Source: Craspedostauros australis
Taxonomy: Eukaryota; Bacillariophyta; Bacillariophyceae; Mastogloiales; Achnanthaceae
Length of the DNA: 64,000 bases
Direction of reading: 5' to 3'
Assembly: GCA_026770025.1 (NCBI GenBank)
Contig: JAMXDE010000016.1
Span: forward strand, 1,426,001-1,490,000
Made by a program: the position numbers and the translations under genes
Notes under the pieces: model-generated
What the model was told of the DNA's origin: nothing
The model's input: only the letters and a program-made list of their open reading frames with translations
The model's database searches: none
Part shown: positions 33,827-45,052 of the stretch, in pieces
Layout of the letters: every line of letters starts with the position of its first letter
Position numbering within the stretch: the first letter of the stretch is position 1

Positions 33827-36079
33827 GTGTGGAGACGGCAGTGATCTCTCCCTGGAACAACCGTGGTTCCACCACACCAATCCAATGCATATATTATGTA
33901 ATGTATAGTAAAGTACTGTAATGGAAAGAGAAGATGGAGTAATAAGGAGTTTGGAATGGCTTGGCGTAGCATCGGGCCGATATCTCTAGTCATCCTGTCA
34001 TAGATAAGTCTGTCCCGGTACGCTTTATTGCCTTCACAACTTGTCGTGTGGATGAGGTGTTAATCCAATCTAGACTAATGTAGAGCACGCCCGAAACCAT
34101 CCAAACAACTGCTCATGATGCTATATCTCAACACCTCATTGTTTTCAAATCAAGATACTAGCATATGTAGACACCTGGCTATCATTGATTCTGAACATCG
34201 AAGTTGAATTTATCTGAAGTTTGGTTTGTATGTCGTTTTGGCTTGCTGTCTGTGGCATTGTGGGTTCAAAAATCTGGATGGCACCGTGCTGCCCTCCCTT
34301 CAGCATCTAGTATATGTTCATCAAATCTCATCCTGACAATTCTGCAAGCTGTGCACCACATTGGATCCGCATACCTCCCTGTATCCACTCCATAAAGTTT
34401 CTCCACGGATATCCACATGACATACCCCAAAGCCCCCTTGCACTGAAACGCAGCAATTTCAATACCCGTTTTCGGTCTGCATGCTGTTCATATTTGGATC
34501 CGTATCTCGTCCATACAACCTTTGCATCCCCTCCACGCGACCCTCTTGCGTTGCGACAGTCCCTGGCAACACTCTGATGCATCCAGAATGGGTTGGGCAT
34601 GCATGCCCCCGATGGTACACCTCAGTGTGATGATGCTATCGTCTTGTTTTGCGCCCACCTTTGTGCCTTTGTTGTTGGAATCGTGTGGTGACGTCACACC
34701 GAGAAATACAACCTTTGTAAATTATGTTTATGGGATCAAATTAGTGCGAATTGATGTTTCGTATTTTATGTTTAGCTATACATGTCACAACAACCCAGAC
34801 AAGTACGACCTCCACACCAACAACTGAGAACAAGAATCCAAGAAGCAGAAGATCGCGGAAGAGAGAGACATCACCAACAACAACCAAGAAACGCGCCCAC
34901 CACAACACAGCACACAACGCGCACCATGGTCTCCGATCACCACGATACTCGCACAAGCGCACTTCCCTCTACTCGTACGACTGTTGGTACAAACACCTCC
35001 GAGATGATGAGCGCGGTCTTCGCTGCTTCAATTCCGCCGCCTAAACAAGGCAGACACACGCGTTGCGCGGACAAGTGCAGATGATGGACGAAAGAGCTGA
35101 GGTCGGACCACGCATCATGTGGAAGATGCGCGCGATCTGGCGGCGTCGACTTCGGTTCCGCGTATCTTGCGACAGATGATGCCAATCCCCAAGTCGTCAA
35201 GCTGGAGCACTGAGCAAGACTCTCACTCTGCGGCGAATTCGTCCTGACGTGCGGAAAGCAACGGCTTGGCAGCGAAGCATCACATGGCACCAATGCGCTG
35301 CGCACGAGACGCATGGCTTTGGACGCTAGAGTAGTGGCCAACCCAGCCAAGTGGTTGGGCCGCATCAAGCCTCGCGTACTCCGCCGGCGGCGAGCGATCG
35401 CATGAAGCATGACCAAAGCGCAATTGGCGAGGCGCATGGTTCAAGCTTCGTTGCTTGGCTCATCTGCTGCCCCAATGGCTGGCCCGAACAACAGAGCAAA
35501 CGCTCACGTTTCACAAGACATCAATGGCAATGATGACGAATATGAATGTGAATCCAGCAGAAGCTCCACGGCGCTGGCTCCACGGCGCTCGTATTCCATG
35601 CTCCTCGCCCACCTACATTCACACTCACATTCGCATTCACAACCATCTCGTCTCCCCGTCACATCAAAACGCTGCGCAACTGAGCTAAACAATGATCGAG
35701 TGGTTGTTTGATGTTGTGGTAGTTCCGCTTGCGGCACTATCTTCGACATGTACAAACCAACTTTCGTCTTTCCACTCATCCTGAACGTTGGTGTTGAACT
35801 GACGAATGACTCGGTAGGTGCGATGCGGCATTGGATTGATCACTCGTCATCTCCTTGCACTGTGAATGCACCGCTACTACTCGTACAGGTCTCACTCCAT
35901 TCGAGTCTGAAGGCTCTCTTGATAAAGTAATATAGAGAATATCTAATTGATATCTACTTGCTCAGACTGGCATCTGCGGTACTCCACTGAATGTTGCGTG
36001 TGCTCCTCAAGCGCCGTTGCTGGAGTGGACTACTTCACTCCTCTTCTTCAGCAGCGCCATCCACCTCAGTCACTTCAGA
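33827..36079. other. 2.25-kb region without a supported gene
   Basis: I find no recognisable domain on either strand. Open frames of 100-166 codons occur (for example 35409-35711 plus and 34937-35437 minus). The plus one starts MTKAQLARRMVQASLLG and has ordinary composition for its first half, but I cannot support either. A CACACTCACATTCGCATTCACA-like short repeat (about 35616-35642) accounts for an HSHSHS tract in one frame. Confidence 0.45.
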
Positions 36080-37810
36080 TCAATTGGTTCTAATCGAGCG
36101 GACAACGCCCATCAATGTCGCTCGATCCGTGTATGAATCCAGTTGTGCTGTAGCCTCATCCTCATCAATAACCTTGTACAACTCCATCATGGACATACGG
36201 CTGTACTCATCATCAATGTCATCGCTCTCCATTCTCCCACTGCAAAACGCCTGGGTCTCCGTCATCAGTTGAATATGTGGAAATAGTTTCTTGAAATGTG
36301 GATGAGTGAACAGTGTATTCTCATGTTCAGCTGCCATCCTCAGCGCGGTATCCTTCAACACCACACAGTTGTGTTGATCAGTGAATATCAACACATCTAT
36401 CATGGTTTCCTCTGTAAGATGCCTGCGGGCCAACTCCGCTTCAAGAACAAGCTTGAGTCGCCAGAAGCCGAACTCGTTGGCCACAAGGATCAGCTGTTGC
36501 AGATCGTGCCATCCAGTGAGGGTGGGAATTGGTTGGTTTGCGTCACCGGTATTGGCGTTGTCTTCATGAGTGCTGTTATCGAAGGATATCTCACCTGTGT
36601 AAATGCATTGGAGGACGTATCGGACCCGTTTTGGTTGAAGGTTGGGAAGAGTGATGGTTACTTGCAAGGGGGCCGCGCCGTCTTGGGTGCCATCATTCGC
36701 GTGCTGATGTTGGATTCCTTTGTTGATCAATGTCTGAATGGATGGAACAGTGACAATGAGGACTCCGGAGTTTGCCTTGATTGGTTCTTGTTGGTCGTCG
36801 CCCTGTCCACACAAGAAGATGGTGTCTGCCCTGTCCTCGGTTTGGAAGGATCTGAGGCGGTCTTCTCCAATGCTGATGGTGGTCCTCTTGTGGCTACAGT
36901 GCTTGTGTTCGTGCTCTTGCTCCTTCTGTGTCTTCTCTGGTTCCTTCCGCTTCAACTGTTGTCCCAACTGTTGTTTCAGTTGTTCGTTCTCTTGCTCCTT
37001 CTGTTTCTTCTCTTCCTGCTCCCGTTCCAACTGCTTTTTCAGTTGTTCGTTCTCCTGCTTGTTCTCTTTCAACTGCTGCCACAGTTGTGAGTTGCAGTGA
37101 CTCAGATGATCGAGACGGTTTATCATGATTCGAAGTTTTGCATCGATCATGTCGAGGGGCGTTCTGTTGTACTTGTCTTGGATGTCGATATCGGCATTGG
37201 CTGATTCGATGAGGTACACGATACACTCCACGCGGTTGGCCATGCATGCTTGATGAAGGGGAGTGTAACCATTGTAGCCTTTGCAGTTGATGTCAACCCC
37301 ACATGATTCAATGAGGTACGCCGTGCACTCCAGGTGACCGCTGGAGCATGCATGATGAAGGGGAGTCTGATCATATTCGCCTTTGCAGTTGATGTCAGCC
37401 CCACATGATTCAATGAGGTACTTCATACACTCCAGGTGGCCGTCTTGGCATGCCTTATGAAGGGGAGTGAAACCTTCGCAGTCTTTGCAGTTGATGTTGG
37501 CCCCACATGATTCAATGAGGTACTTCACACAATCCAGGCGACCGTTGTGGCATGCACAATGGAGGGGAGTGGAACCATCATTGGTTTTGCAGTTGATGTT
37601 TGCCTCGCATGATTCGATGAGGTACTTCACACACTCCGGGTGGCCGCCGCCGCATGCCCAATGAAGGGGAGTCCAACCACTCCATTGTGTAACCTTGTTG
37701 ATGTCAACTCCTTCATTCTGCGTCATTGTCTGCTTCTTCCATTCCTTCAACACCGACAAGTTACCTTCCCAGGCTGCATCAAGGAGTTGTTCGTTCGTAA
37801 CATTCGGCAT
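36080..37810 (-). CDS. Ankyrin-repeat, coiled-coil and BTB-domain protein
   Basis: This is a 576-aa single-exon protein. Residues from about 45 to 220 form six ankyrin repeats with the consensus TPLH.AC..GH.EC..YLIESCGADINCK; repeats 2-5 are close to identical, also at DNA level with a 105-bp period, which suggests recent amplification. A Q/E/K coiled coil follows at about 235-305 (EQENEQLKQQLGQQL). The C-terminal half is a BTB/POZ-like domain (DTIFLCGQGD, YVLQCIYTGEISFDN) plus BACK-like helices (LVANEFGFWRLKLVLEAEL). BTB proteins commonly act as substrate adaptors for cullin-3 ubiquitin ligases, with the ankyrin part choosing the target; that role is inference. It shares a 465-bp upstream region with the divergent helicase gene. 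Confidence 0.85.
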   Translation of the reverse strand: MPNVTNEQLLDAAWEGNLSVLKEWKKQTMTQNEGVDINKVTQWSGWTPLHWACGGGHPECVKYLIESCEANINCKTNDGSTPLHCACHNGRLDCVKYLIESCGANINCKDCEGFTPLHKACQDGHLECMKYLIESCGADINCKGEYDQTPLHHACSSGHLECTAYLIESCGVDINCKGYNGYTPLHQACMANRVECIVYLIESANADIDIQDKYNRTPLDMIDAKLRIMINRLDHLSHCNSQLWQQLKENKQENEQLKKQLEREQEEKKQKEQENEQLKQQLGQQLKRKEPEKTQKEQEHEHKHCSHKRTTISIGEDRLRSFQTEDRADTIFLCGQGDDQQEPIKANSGVLIVTVPSIQTLINKGIQHQHANDGTQDGAAPLQVTITLPNLQPKRVRYVLQCIYTGEISFDNSTHEDNANTGDANQPIPTLTGWHDLQQLILVANEFGFWRLKLVLEAELARRHLTEETMIDVLIFTDQHNCVVLKDTALRMAAEHENTLFTHPHFKKLFPHIQLMTETQAFCSGRMESDDIDDEYSRMSMMELYKVIDEDEATAQLDSYTDRATLMGVVRSIRTN

Positions 37811-38275
37811 TTTGAGAGGATGGTGGATGGTTTCTGGACGATTGACGTTGGACGATTGGCGTTGGATTGGCTGTCGAGGAAGTGTGTAGTTGGAGCTATC
37901 TATGGCCGAGATATCGATGATGTGTCTGCACTAGTTTGTATTTTTATGAATACGATGCACTGCGTGATGAATATGAGTGGCAATTCGATGCCTGTTGTTG
38001 ATGTGCTCGAGTATGGGGTTGGGTGGTGTGTGTGTTGATGCCTTGTTGTCTCGTGCGTGTGATCTTCTCCTCTTTCTCTCTTTGTGCACCAGTATCTTTG
38101 TGTTCGCCTTTGTTTGCCGGAAATCCCGAGTGGGCTTCGGGCGCCTGGCCGACGACGGGAACTTATTCCAACACCAGCAGGACGTACAACCACCTGCACG
38201 GAGCGCAGCTACACCTGTATCAGCAACCGCATTGCGCTTGGACTGGTACTATCATACGATACGACATGAGCAACC
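37811..38275. promoter_or_regulatory. Shared upstream region of the ankyrin-BTB and helicase genes
   Basis: The 465 bp between two divergent start codons must contain both promoters. No specific element could be recognised by eye. The helicase start has a good context (CAACCATGGG). Confidence 0.5.
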
Positions 38276-40207
38276 ATGGGTTGGTTCGATGATAGTGACA
38301 GTGATGACGATACCAAAGTGAAGCAGAAGAGATTATCGCTGTTGCAAGTTGTCGAAGAGAGAGGCAAAAACGATGCCAATGCTGTCGAGGGCAATTCCCA
38401 CCAGAACGATGGCGACGAGAATGACGACGGCAACGACAATGGCAATGGCGATGGCGATGACGACGATGAGGTTGATCCGTTGGATGCATTCATGACGAAC
38501 CTTGGCAAGACAGCGCAAGATGAAAGCAACAGCAAACCAAGGCCGAAGCGAGAACGCATGGACATGGACAACGAGGATGAAGCCACGAGCCATTGGAAGG
38601 AATCCACGGCGTCTGCCGCCGACAAAAACTCCAGCAGCTTGGAGCAGGAGCAGGCGCGCGAGGAGATGGATTCCATGTTCCACAAGGCCGGATCAACCAG
38701 CACTAACGTGGACATCAAGCTGGAAGCGGTCAACCATCGTCATGTCCGGTACGATGACTTTGAAAAGCGGCTGTGGCAACGCAACACGTCACCGCAGGGG
38801 CATGCATGGCGCAAGCAAAACCAGATCACCTGCCACCCTCCCATCGATCCCATCTACTCGTTGCATGAACTGAAGGGCGTGTTTTCCGAGCCTGTCATGC
38901 AGTGGTGCTTCTCGAACAACTACGTGGAACCGACGATGGTGCAGTCGCAGACATTGGGCGTCGCGTTGTGCGGAGAGGACAGCATCATCACGGCATCGAC
39001 GGGTAGCGGCAAGACGCTGGGGTACCTGTGGCCGATGGTCGCCCATCTGCACCAGAACGCCAAGATCAAGGCCAGAGGAGTCGTTCTCGTGCCCACACGC
39101 GAGCTGGCGTTGCAGGTTGCGTCGGTCGCCAAAGGACTGGGCAAGACGGTGCGGCTCAACAGCATGGCGATCACGGGTGGGAATCTGGGCCGGTACCAGC
39201 TCTCGCAGGAACTGGCGCGGTTGAAGCCGACGATCGTGATTGCAACGCCGGGACGATTGCTGGATGTTCTCAGCGTCAAGAAGAACAAGGAGGCGCTGTC
39301 CTTGCATCAGGTCACATTCGTCGTGCTTGATGAGGCCGACAAGATGCTGCAGATGGGATTCTCGAACCAGGTCACGGAGCTGCTGAAGAACATCCGACCC
39401 GATCGCCAATCTTTGATGCTGAGCGCCACCATGAGTCACAAGATCGAGGCCGTGGCCAAGAAGTGGCTCACCAACCCCGTGAGAATATCGGTGGGTCGGA
39501 CAGGAACGTCATCCGCCAACGTCGACCAGCACCTCATGGTGTTGCCGGATTTCGAGGCGAAGGTACAATTCCTCATCAAGCTGCTGCCAACCTTCGTGGA
39601 TGTCGGCCGCACGATCGTATTCTGCGCATCCCGCGAGGGCTGCGAAAAGCTGGCGTCGCGGCTGAGAGGATCCACGCAGCTGACGTTGGAGACGCTGCAC
39701 GGCGACAAGCACTCCACGGATCGCAATGCCGCGCTGAAGGCATTCGCGCAAGGTGAGACGAAGTTGCTTGTCGCCACGGATGTTGCGGGACGCGGGCTGG
39801 ACATCCCGCAGATCTCCACCGTCATCAACTTTGATCCTGCCAAGAATTGGGACACGCACGTGCACAGAGTCGGACGTGCCGGGCGTCTGTCCAGCACGGC
39901 AGGTGCCGTTCAGAAAGGCACGGCCTACACGCTGCTGACATCTCGCGATAAGGATTTTGCGGCGACTTTGGAAGCGGCGTTCGAAAGGGAAGGCAGGCCC
40001 GTTTCGGCCGATCTCAGCGCTCTGGCTCGTCAATCGAAAAACAGATCATCGGGACAGCACAATCGCCAAGGTCGTTCCAAGGGGAACCGCGGTGGGCATG
40101 GATACTACGGTAGACCAGCTGATGGCGACGGTAATAACAGTGGCGGCAATGCCAGTGGGCATGGCAGCCAACCTCCACCGAAACGAAGTCGATGGGGTGG
40201 TCGTTAG
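38276..40207 (+). CDS. DEAD-box RNA helicase, DDX42/Prp5-like
   Basis: This is a 643-aa intronless protein with all helicase motifs: Q motif (PTMVQSQ), I (ASTGSGKT from residue 240), Ia (VPTRELA), Ib (TPGRLL), II (DEAD at 352-355), III (SAT), IV (IVFCASR), V (TDVAGRGLDIP) and VI (HRVGRAGR from 530). It uses ATP to remodel RNA or RNA-protein complexes. The acidic GWFDDSDSDDDTK start and the G/N/R-rich tail ending PPKRSRWGG suggest a nuclear protein. The DDX42/Prp5 (spliceosome) assignment is from general resemblance of the pre-Q region and is less sure than the DEAD-box call. Two D/G/N-rich tracts near residues 40-65 come from GAYGAC-type repeats. Confidence 0.93.
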   Translation: MGWFDDSDSDDDTKVKQKRLSLLQVVEERGKNDANAVEGNSHQNDGDENDDGNDNGNGDGDDDDEVDPLDAFMTNLGKTAQDESNSKPRPKRERMDMDNEDEATSHWKESTASAADKNSSSLEQEQAREEMDSMFHKAGSTSTNVDIKLEAVNHRHVRYDDFEKRLWQRNTSPQGHAWRKQNQITCHPPIDPIYSLHELKGVFSEPVMQWCFSNNYVEPTMVQSQTLGVALCGEDSIITASTGSGKTLGYLWPMVAHLHQNAKIKARGVVLVPTRELALQVASVAKGLGKTVRLNSMAITGGNLGRYQLSQELARLKPTIVIATPGRLLDVLSVKKNKEALSLHQVTFVVLDEADKMLQMGFSNQVTELLKNIRPDRQSLMLSATMSHKIEAVAKKWLTNPVRISVGRTGTSSANVDQHLMVLPDFEAKVQFLIKLLPTFVDVGRTIVFCASREGCEKLASRLRGSTQLTLETLHGDKHSTDRNAALKAFAQGETKLLVATDVAGRGLDIPQISTVINFDPAKNWDTHVHRVGRAGRLSSTAGAVQKGTAYTLLTSRDKDFAATLEAAFEREGRPVSADLSALARQSKNRSSGQHNRQGRSKGNRGGHGYYGRPADGDGNNSGGNASGHGSQPPPKRSRWGGR

Positions 40208-40649
40208 CCAGGCATGCAACCATTCTAATCGTTACCAATAGACAATTGCACCGGTAGTTGTGTATGCCATGTGTTGTCACGACGATATTGTTCAAGAGCA
40301 ATCATACCATTACAACCAATGCGTACTCTAGTCGTACTCTCCTCGAGAGTTTGCTGAAATTTGCTTCGCTGCCTCTAGTCTGTAGACTGTAGCGTACAAT
40401 GCCAGCTGGCTGACTTGGTTCCTCATTCATCAATCGCCCAACCACAGAGACAGCGACAACCAGAAGAATCACAGTAACGGCAGCATCGGCAACAATGACA
40501 GCAACGACGTGATTGATGCATCAAAAGAGGATGCTTGGTGTCATCTACATTGCGTGCATGGTGGTGGCAACGAACTCACCGTCATCATCATCTCCGTCAT
40601 CCCCGTCATCTTCACTCCAACGCAGAAGCGAAGCAGAAGCGAAGCAGCA
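40208..40649. other. Spacer between the helicase and an FAD-monooxygenase pseudogene
   Basis: This holds the helicase 3' UTR and, from about 40540, low-complexity sequence that may be remnants of the pseudogene's 5' end. No separate gene is seen. Confidence 0.5.
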
Positions 40650-41390
40650 ACGGGAATGGGAGTGAGAATGAGAATCATCAACGAATACGGAAGATCGCAG
40701 TCATCGGTGGTGGCATCGCCGGTCACTCCTTGGCGCATGCTTTCGAGAACATCAGCAATGCCGACACCAACGACAACAACGTTGCTTGGAAGGCATGATC
40801 CGAGGCCGAGCGCATCCAGCAACAGGTGCGACAGCAGATCAATGATGCCAAGATCCCCACGCACACCATCAGGCCCATCATCGATCGACTCATCCACAAT
40901 GCCGATGGTTTCTTCGAGTTGGGGATCTACTTCCACAGCCCTTTGCGTGACGGACCAAGGCGATGGTGGCCACCACCGGAAATCGCAACCGTGGCTGCAA
41001 TGGAAGCACCAGCGCAGACAAGGCCGCCATCCTGACTATCTACGGTGATGCGGCGCACGTCATGCCTCTGTTCCTTGGACAGGGCGCCAACCAGGCCATC
41101 CAAGATGCCAACTGTCTGGCCAATGCCATTCGGCAATACAATATGCAGTACGATGAACAAGTCAATGGCGGGAACAACCTCGAAGACATCCTGCAGATAG
41201 AATACAAGGACAAGCGATGGTCCACCATCACGAACATCATGATATCACGTTCAAGGCTGGTCTGCTGGGATACCTGAAGGTCTCGTCGGAACCGTTGGCC
41301 AAGTTCCGGGATGTGTCCTTCTTCACCATGGACAAGACGGGCGTTGCGAAGAAGATCTTTCTGGATGCCGCAGTGCCGAGGATATGAGAA
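40650..41390 (+). pseudogene. FAD-dependent monooxygenase (UbiH/zeaxanthin-epoxidase-like), decayed
   Basis: Pieces of one flavoprotein lie in the right order but in shifting frames. First is the Rossmann FAD motif KIAVIGGGIAGHSLAHAFEN (about 40690-40750). Then IPTHTIRPIIDRLIHNADGF (about 40853-40915) and, in another frame, the GD motif AILTIYGDAAHVMPLFLGQG (about 41027-41088). Last, after a further frame change, is a C-terminal LLGYLKVSSEPLAKF...VAKKIFLDAAVP segment (about 41264-41385). About 200 residues expected between the first two pieces are missing. So there is one large internal deletion and at least two frameshifts (near 40940-40960 and 41215-41260). I see no intron arrangement that would restore it. 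Confidence 0.75.
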
Positions 41391-41867
41391 TGTGTGGAGT
41401 GGTGTGAAATCGCGATGTGATGCAGATAGATTCTGTGGACGGCTTTCGCTTGTTGTTGACGGACCAGCCACACTCGTCCGATCCAGACATTCCATACTTC
41501 TCACCAACCACAACACTCAATCACAATCATTATCATTATCACAAGTTAACACCTCCCAATCAATCAATCAATCAACCACCTCCCTTTTCCATCTCACTCG
41601 TACAACAACACACTCACATTCACCAGAGTATCAAGACTGTCTTCATTCGTTGTTCTAATTACTCGACGAGCAGAGTTGTCGAAACCCATCCAGGATCGCA
41701 TCAATCCTCGATGTACCATTCTTTTCACAGAGCAAGCAGAAGCAGCATCAACTCGGACGAACGGATCCGCTCTCTTGCCATCTCAGGTTCGCTTCAACAT
41801 CTCACTGCCTTGCAGCAGAACGTTAAAAGTCTCGCTCATGGGATCCATTGTACCCATTAGACCCGTT
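41391..41867. other. Intergenic spacer
   Basis: No gene is seen. A (CAAT)n microsatellite of about five units lies at 41556-41576. Confidence 0.6.
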
Positions 41868-43112
41868 TCAAACATTAAACCCCAACGTGGGCTTCTTGTC
41901 ATCAGCATCTTCCCAAAACAGGGCCTGTGGCCGCGACCATGTCTGAAGGGAACGCAGCACTGCTCTCACCTTGTTGTGATGATTTCGCCGCAAGATACGT
42001 TCAACAAGGGCTTCGTGCCAATGGGCATGTTCGGCACGCGGGCGTGGATCCATGTTGAGATAGGTGAGTTGGGTAGTCTGTTCCAAGGCTTGCTGAAGTG
42101 CTTCCATTCGTGCCGAGAGGGTCTCAGGTGGAACTTCAAACATCCTGGGAATCTCATCGACATGGTATACGAGAGATGACAAGCTCTTGTTTCCCAGGAG
42201 TGATATCGATGTGTTGAACAGCGTGTCCTGCTCTTGTCGCGATAACCCGCTACAAAGATTGTAAACACTGAGCTCCTTCAGGTGTGATGCATCTGAAAGG
42301 AGTTTGACGATCTGGTCGACTTCTTGTCGTGAGGAGGTTTGGTGGGCGCTGTGGTCACGTCGGAAAGCTATGCTGAGCTTGTTGATGCGCTTGTTTGACT
42401 GGAATAGCTTTGCCAAGCTATCGCAACTGATACGGGCGAATAAAAAGGATACTTTGGTGACGCTGCAATTGTTTGGAGACAGCCATCTGCACAAATCAGC
42501 GCCCCCATTGGCAAATTTACAGAAACTAAACTGAACGTATTTGGAGTTTTGGGAGATGTTGACCATGAGCTTGTCACAATCAACAAGATCACATGAGCAC
42601 AAATCCACATGATGTGTCACAAGAGGGATATCGTGGAGCTGCTTTATCTCCACGAAGCATTGATGCAAGCGGATGCCTTCGTCGAATGAAGATTTGAGTG
42701 GGTGTTCGGCAGCCAATCGAAGCACGAAGCGAATGGCTTGCTTGTCTTCTTCTCCGAATTGATCATTGCTGCCGAATTCCAGATGCAGGGATCGAATACA
42801 CATCCGTCCACAGCCGCTGTAACACCTATTGCTCAGTAGAACATGAGGTGATGAAGCTACGTGCTTGTGCCGCCGCTTCATCGATTCCAAATCAGCAAAG
42901 GTGAATCCTGCTTCGATGGCCATGTCCCAGTGTTCCATCTGCTTGGGTGTGACACTGTAGCAGTCGATCTGCTGTCTTGGATGACTCTGTATATTGAACA
43001 CGGTCTTCGGTGACAGCTCTTTTCCATGGAGTTGTTTCCAAAATGTCTTGAAGTCTGGATCATGATCGCTGTTGGTATTGGTGTTGGCGACATCATCCAT
43101 GTTGTGGTTCAT
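41868..43112 (-). CDS. Unassigned protein, probably leucine-rich-repeat-like
   Basis: This is a 414-aa single-exon ORF. I do not recognise a family for certain. The C-terminal 250 residues contain spaced motifs such as SVTKVSFLFARIS, RINKLSIAF, HLKELSVYNLCSGLS, SLSSLVYHVDEIP and LTYLNMDP, at intervals resembling irregular LRR strands. The N-terminus contains a short phrase (KQMEHWDMAIEAGFTFADLESM) that might be an F-box-like or helical cap. Cys-rich patches (CYSGCGRMC, DLCSCDLVDCDK) may be structural. A start at M5 (MDDVANTN) is equally possible. No signal peptide or membrane helix is seen. Confidence 0.6.
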   Translation of the reverse strand: MNHNMDDVANTNTNSDHDPDFKTFWKQLHGKELSPKTVFNIQSHPRQQIDCYSVTPKQMEHWDMAIEAGFTFADLESMKRRHKHVASSPHVLLSNRCYSGCGRMCIRSLHLEFGSNDQFGEEDKQAIRFVLRLAAEHPLKSSFDEGIRLHQCFVEIKQLHDIPLVTHHVDLCSCDLVDCDKLMVNISQNSKYVQFSFCKFANGGADLCRWLSPNNCSVTKVSFLFARISCDSLAKLFQSNKRINKLSIAFRRDHSAHQTSSRQEVDQIVKLLSDASHLKELSVYNLCSGLSRQEQDTLFNTSISLLGNKSLSSLVYHVDEIPRMFEVPPETLSARMEALQQALEQTTQLTYLNMDPRPRAEHAHWHEALVERILRRNHHNKVRAVLRSLQTWSRPQALFWEDADDKKPTLGFNV

Positions 43113-44098
43113 CCTTTTCTTGTTGTTGCTGATTGTTGCTGATTGTTACTGATGATGATTGTTGCTGTTGGTGGTACAATCGTACGAGTAGAGTAGGTAG
43201 AATATGTGGTTCCAAATCAGTTGCGCTTGGATGGCGATTGTGAGCTCATCTGCTCAAGTTTGCTGTCCTCCATTTCATGATCCTGTGCATTGATCACGAA
43301 GCAACGTGTTGTCAGTCAACACGCCTACATGGACTGCGCAGTTCCACCACAGTGTATGGTGTGGTACGACTATGGTGTGGTGTGGTGCGACCGTGGACAG
43401 CCACATCACAACCCGAAGCTGGCTAGCTAGCTCGCTCGCTCGCACGATACGACCTTCGATGATGCCCAACTTGGCCACGCTGTGCAGGTGTGCCTCTTCA
43501 TGTGATACCATAGGTCGTGTCATCTGAGTAGGCACATTCCTCTGTGATGGTCTTGGGGGAGTCAACCACGATACTACTCCGATCAATACAGTCCTTCGGC
43601 AGTTGGATGTGATCGAACGACCGCAATGGGCAGATCCACGATGTGGAGAATCCACCACGATGACTTCTTCGGTCGACATCAGAGGCGTTTCTCGTGTTTT
43701 GTGGTGAGGATGAGGATGACGATGACGACGATGATGACACCACTCGTGTTTCAATCCACAACAAACGTATCCAAGACTCCTTCCTGCCACCACGATGGGA
43801 TTGGCACGATGCAATCGTCAAACAGCACAACAACACCACAAGAAACAGACATGAAGCTTCTCCTCGCTTTCGTCTTGGCGCCTCACCATGTTTGTACAAT
43901 GATCGTACCCATGCAAGCACAGAACGTCTCATCGTTGGTCGCCACTCGCATGGACAAAGGTCAAGACAAGGAGGTGATTGGAGCAGTGCGTACATCATCC
44001 AGCTACCATCGCCACGTTGATCATCATGGTTGTAGTACAACCATCAAGCTACAACACCGCCATGTTCGTCATCACACCATGATCCATCCACGCAAATC
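43113..44098. other. Intergenic region
   Basis: No gene is supported. A short frame from about 43850 (MKLLLAFVLAPHH) begins like a secretory signal but the rest (HRHVDHHGCSTT...) has no recognisable content. TGTGGT-rich direct repeats lie at about 43358-43385. Confidence 0.45.
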
Positions 44099-45021
44099 AT
44101 GAGGATTCTTTCCATCACTCGCATCTGCGTGGCAGTTGCGCTCCCCAGTTCTGTCATTGTCGATTCTACTGTTCGTGCTGATGATGGTGTTGATGGTGCT
44201 GGTGATGTCAAGCAACAGGATCGGGAATCGCAACTGAACATGACGCATCCACAACGTCTGCGGCTGCTCTAACTGCGCATCCCCGCACATGCGGCAAGGC
44301 ACGGCATGCGGCGCCAATCGCAACAGCAGCGCGATTCGATATTGAGGTGCTGGACACCGTCGATATCACTGGCATGAGACTTGCTCTATCCACAGTGGGT
44401 AATCAACCATATTCCATCTTCTACCGTCCCAGCTCATGGGATGCACCTGGTACCTGGACGGAGATTGCATCCGGAACCATCGAGGCGAGAGGTGTCGACG
44501 GGTTCACTGATGTGATCTCGTTCAATCCACCGCTGTCGTTTTCAGCAAGTGATGGCGTGGTCGCCATCCGCATCGACACTAGCACAAACCAATTGAGGGA
44601 TATCGCTAACAGCATTGGGCCAATCCCGTCAGATTGGTTCGACTGCCAGAACTGCCCATTCACCATGTTCACGGGGATTTCGAGTGGCATCGTTGGTGAC
44701 AATCCTCCTCCTCTATTCAAAGGCATCTTCGATTACTTCATGGGATCGTTGGAGTCCTGCAACGGAAAATCGAAGATGTCGTCCGCTGTGCCATCACCTG
44801 CACCATCAGCTCTTGCATCGTCCACTTCCTCATTCACTCCGTCTTTTCCACCATCTGCATCGCCGTCGAACCCTCCAAGCAACACAGCCAGCGGGGCGCC
44901 TTCTTCTGCCCCCACCACTGCACCCACCAGCTCAGCTTTCTCACCAATGGTCCCTTCCACGGTATCCGTCATGCTGGTGATGGCCTTATCAATCATGACA
45001 ACAGTCACGTTGCTAAACTAG
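44099..45021 (+). CDS. Small secreted/anchored protein with one copy of the giant-gene repeat domain; frame break near its start
   Basis: The ATG at 44099 opens a good signal peptide (MRILSITRICVAVALPS). After about 30 codons the useful frame shifts. From about 44182 another frame is open and encodes a single domain from the Cys at 44290 to 44760. Its core (VDITGMRLAL, SIFYRPSSWDAPG, WTEIASGTIEARG, YFMGSLESC) closely matches the type-B domain repeated five times in the gene at 51330-60722. A PS-rich linker and a hydrophobic C-terminus (VSVMLVMALSIMTTVTLLN) follow, which looks like a GPI-anchor signal. The frame change lies in GATGGTGTTGATG-type repeat sequence at about 44182-44270. No reasonable intron fits, so it is a small indel, real or technical. 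Domain function is unknown; two CxxC-flanking Cys suggest extracellular disulfides. Confidence 0.65.
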
Positions 45022-45052
45022 GCTGTGAAATTGTCACGAAGACCATTCCTGC

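Noticed and set aside
34937-35437. 166-codon minus-strand ORF.
   Set aside because: No recognisable domain and composition typical of an antisense chance frame in moderately GC-rich DNA.
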